Under the pieces are notes generated by a model. That model did no database searches. It was not told where the DNA came from and saw only the letters and a program-made list of their open reading frames with translations. Both the position numbers and the translations under genes were made by a program. A stretch of DNA of 64,000 nucleotides from Bos javanicus (taxonomy: Eukaryota > Chordata > Mammalia > Artiodactyla > Bovidae), in NCBI RefSeq assembly GCF_032452875.1, contig NC_083875.1, positions 71,074,178-71,138,177 on the forward strand. The letters are read 5' to 3'. Shown piece after piece: positions 63,101-64,000 of the stretch (within the stretch, counting starts at the first letter, position 1; each line of letters starts with the position of its first letter).

Positions 63101-63670
63101 CAGGAAGTCCCCTATGTACGAACCTTCAAGTTGTGAACTGTCAAAGGTGTGAACTTGTGTTTGTACGTCCAATTACGTATAGTTCAAGTGCCCAGCATCC
63201 ATTGTCACATGGCTGCATCCTCTGCAAGTGTTGCGCTTTTCTGTACTTTCCTATACAGTACTATATACAAAACAGTAGTAGCTGTTTAGTCACTCAGTCA
63301 TGTCTGACTCTTTGCAACCCCATAGACTGTAGTCCACCAGGCTCCTCTGTCCATGGCATTTCCCAGGCAAGAATATTGGAGTAGGTTGCCATTTCCTTCT
63401 CCAGGGGATCTTCCTGACCCAGGGATGGAACCCTTGTCTCCTGCAATGGCAGGTGGATTCTTTATCACTGAGCCACCAGGGAAGCCCATAGAATATAGCA
63501 GTACCATATTTTTATTTCAAGCCTAGCATGTCCGGAAGCGAATGTAAAAGCAGCGATACATAACTGATTGTGTTAGTTGGGTACCTAGGCTAATTTTGCT
63601 GGACTTATGTACAAACTGGATTTCTAACTTACTCTTGGAACAAAAGTCATCCATATGTAGGGACTTACTG
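63101..63670. mobile_element. TA-flanked DNA transposon interrupted by a SINE
   Basis: Same family as 46123-46451: left end caggaagtcccctatgtacg, right end tatgtagggacttactg, bordered by TA (63099-63100 and 63671-63672). Shared internal wording includes ctaggctaattttgctggac. A minus Bov-tA at about 63275-63490 splits it. Confidence 0.7.
63275..63490 (-). repeat. Bov-tA SINE inside a DNA transposon
   Basis: Reverse complement copy (gtcactcagtcatgtctgac; caggcaagaatattggagta; gagccaccagggaagccc) within the element at 63101-63670, so it is younger than that element. Confidence 0.93.
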
Positions 63671-63802
63671 TACTAACTCTGAGAAAGCTTTTAAAATTTG
63701 TTATTCTTTCTGATGCAGAATAAGTAAAACCTGTTTGAAAACCATTGAAGTTGACTTCTTGTGCTTTTGAGAGATGGATCACATTTCCAACGGCTCTGAA
63801 AG

Positions 63803-64000
63803 TGTTAGTCCCTCAGTCGTGTTTGACTCTTTGTGACCCCATGGACTGTAACCCGCCAGGCTCCTCTGTCCATGGAATTCTCCAGGCAAGAATACTGGAG
63901 TGCGTAGCTATTCCCTTCTCCAGGGGATCTTCCAGACCTACGGCTCTAACTCATGTCTCCTGCATTGCAGGCAAATTGTTTTCCCATCTGAGCCACCGGG
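63803..64000 (-). repeat. Bov-tA SINE reaching the window edge
   Basis: Reverse complement copy from gttagtccctcagtcgtgtt to gagccaccggg, the last bases of the window. The head is probably just complete or cut by the edge. Confidence 0.92.

Larger units (their letters stand above)
59400..64000 (-). other. LOXL2 intron 5, incomplete
   Basis: Runs off the right edge; the next exon upstream, carrying SRCR2, is not in the window. Holds Bov-tA SINEs at 60132, 60855, 62122, 62671, 63275 and 63803, a (GT)n run at about 60548 and a TA-flanked element at 63101-63670. 61070-62120 shows nothing I can assign. Confidence 0.85.

Overview
This is nuclear DNA from a ruminant, probably a bovid. Coding sequence is confined to short exons with GT/AG borders separated by kilobases. 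The intervening DNA is crowded with repeats typical of ruminants: tRNA-Glu-derived Bov-tA SINEs, BovB (RTE) LINEs, cetartiodactyl CHR-type SINEs and L1 fragments. Cattle, sheep and goat cannot be told apart by eye. The gene pair matches the R3HCC1-LOXL2 neighbourhood of human 8p21.3.

Layout. Positions 1-7290 are intergenic: old LINE-like sequence, four SINEs and an LTR-like segment. A CpG-rich promoter region (about 7290-7780) opens R3HCC1 on the plus strand. I resolve one 5' exon and seven further exons, with stop at 15318 and poly(A) signal at 15474. About 1.2 kb later comes the 3' end of LOXL2, which runs on the minus strand and fills the rest of the window. Nine LOXL2 coding exons are present, at 59216-59399, 50388-50539, 42374-42541, 40186-40351, 32720-32963, 25018-25133, 23729-23865, 18449-18560 and 17599-17678. 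They read in frame as 452 residues plus stop, equivalent to human residues 323-774: SRCR domains 3 and 4 and the whole lysyl oxidase catalytic domain, with copper-binding histidines and both cofactor-forming residues. Signal peptide, SRCR1 and SRCR2 lie beyond the right edge.

The two genes are convergent and not functionally linked in any obvious way: R3HCC1 encodes a predicted intracellular nucleic-acid-binding protein, LOXL2 a secreted matrix cross-linking enzyme. A strong CTCF-like motif lies between their 3' ends.

The points most worth a second look are: (1) the R3HCC1 start, where the codon matching the human start methionine is CTG in near-ideal Kozak context and an ATG in the 5' exon splices into the same frame; (2) a 41-bp almost perfect hairpin in a LOXL2 intron; (3) an 0.8-kb GGT/GAT repeat tract with higher-order copies; (4) an inverted L1 insertion with an 18-bp target duplication and an internal palindrome; (5) the CTCF-like site between the genes. 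I found no CRISPR array, bacterial or phage system or other exotic multigene system. Exon borders were read by eye from splice signals and reading-frame continuity. Names and residue numbers rest on recalled knowledge of the human proteins, not on a search.
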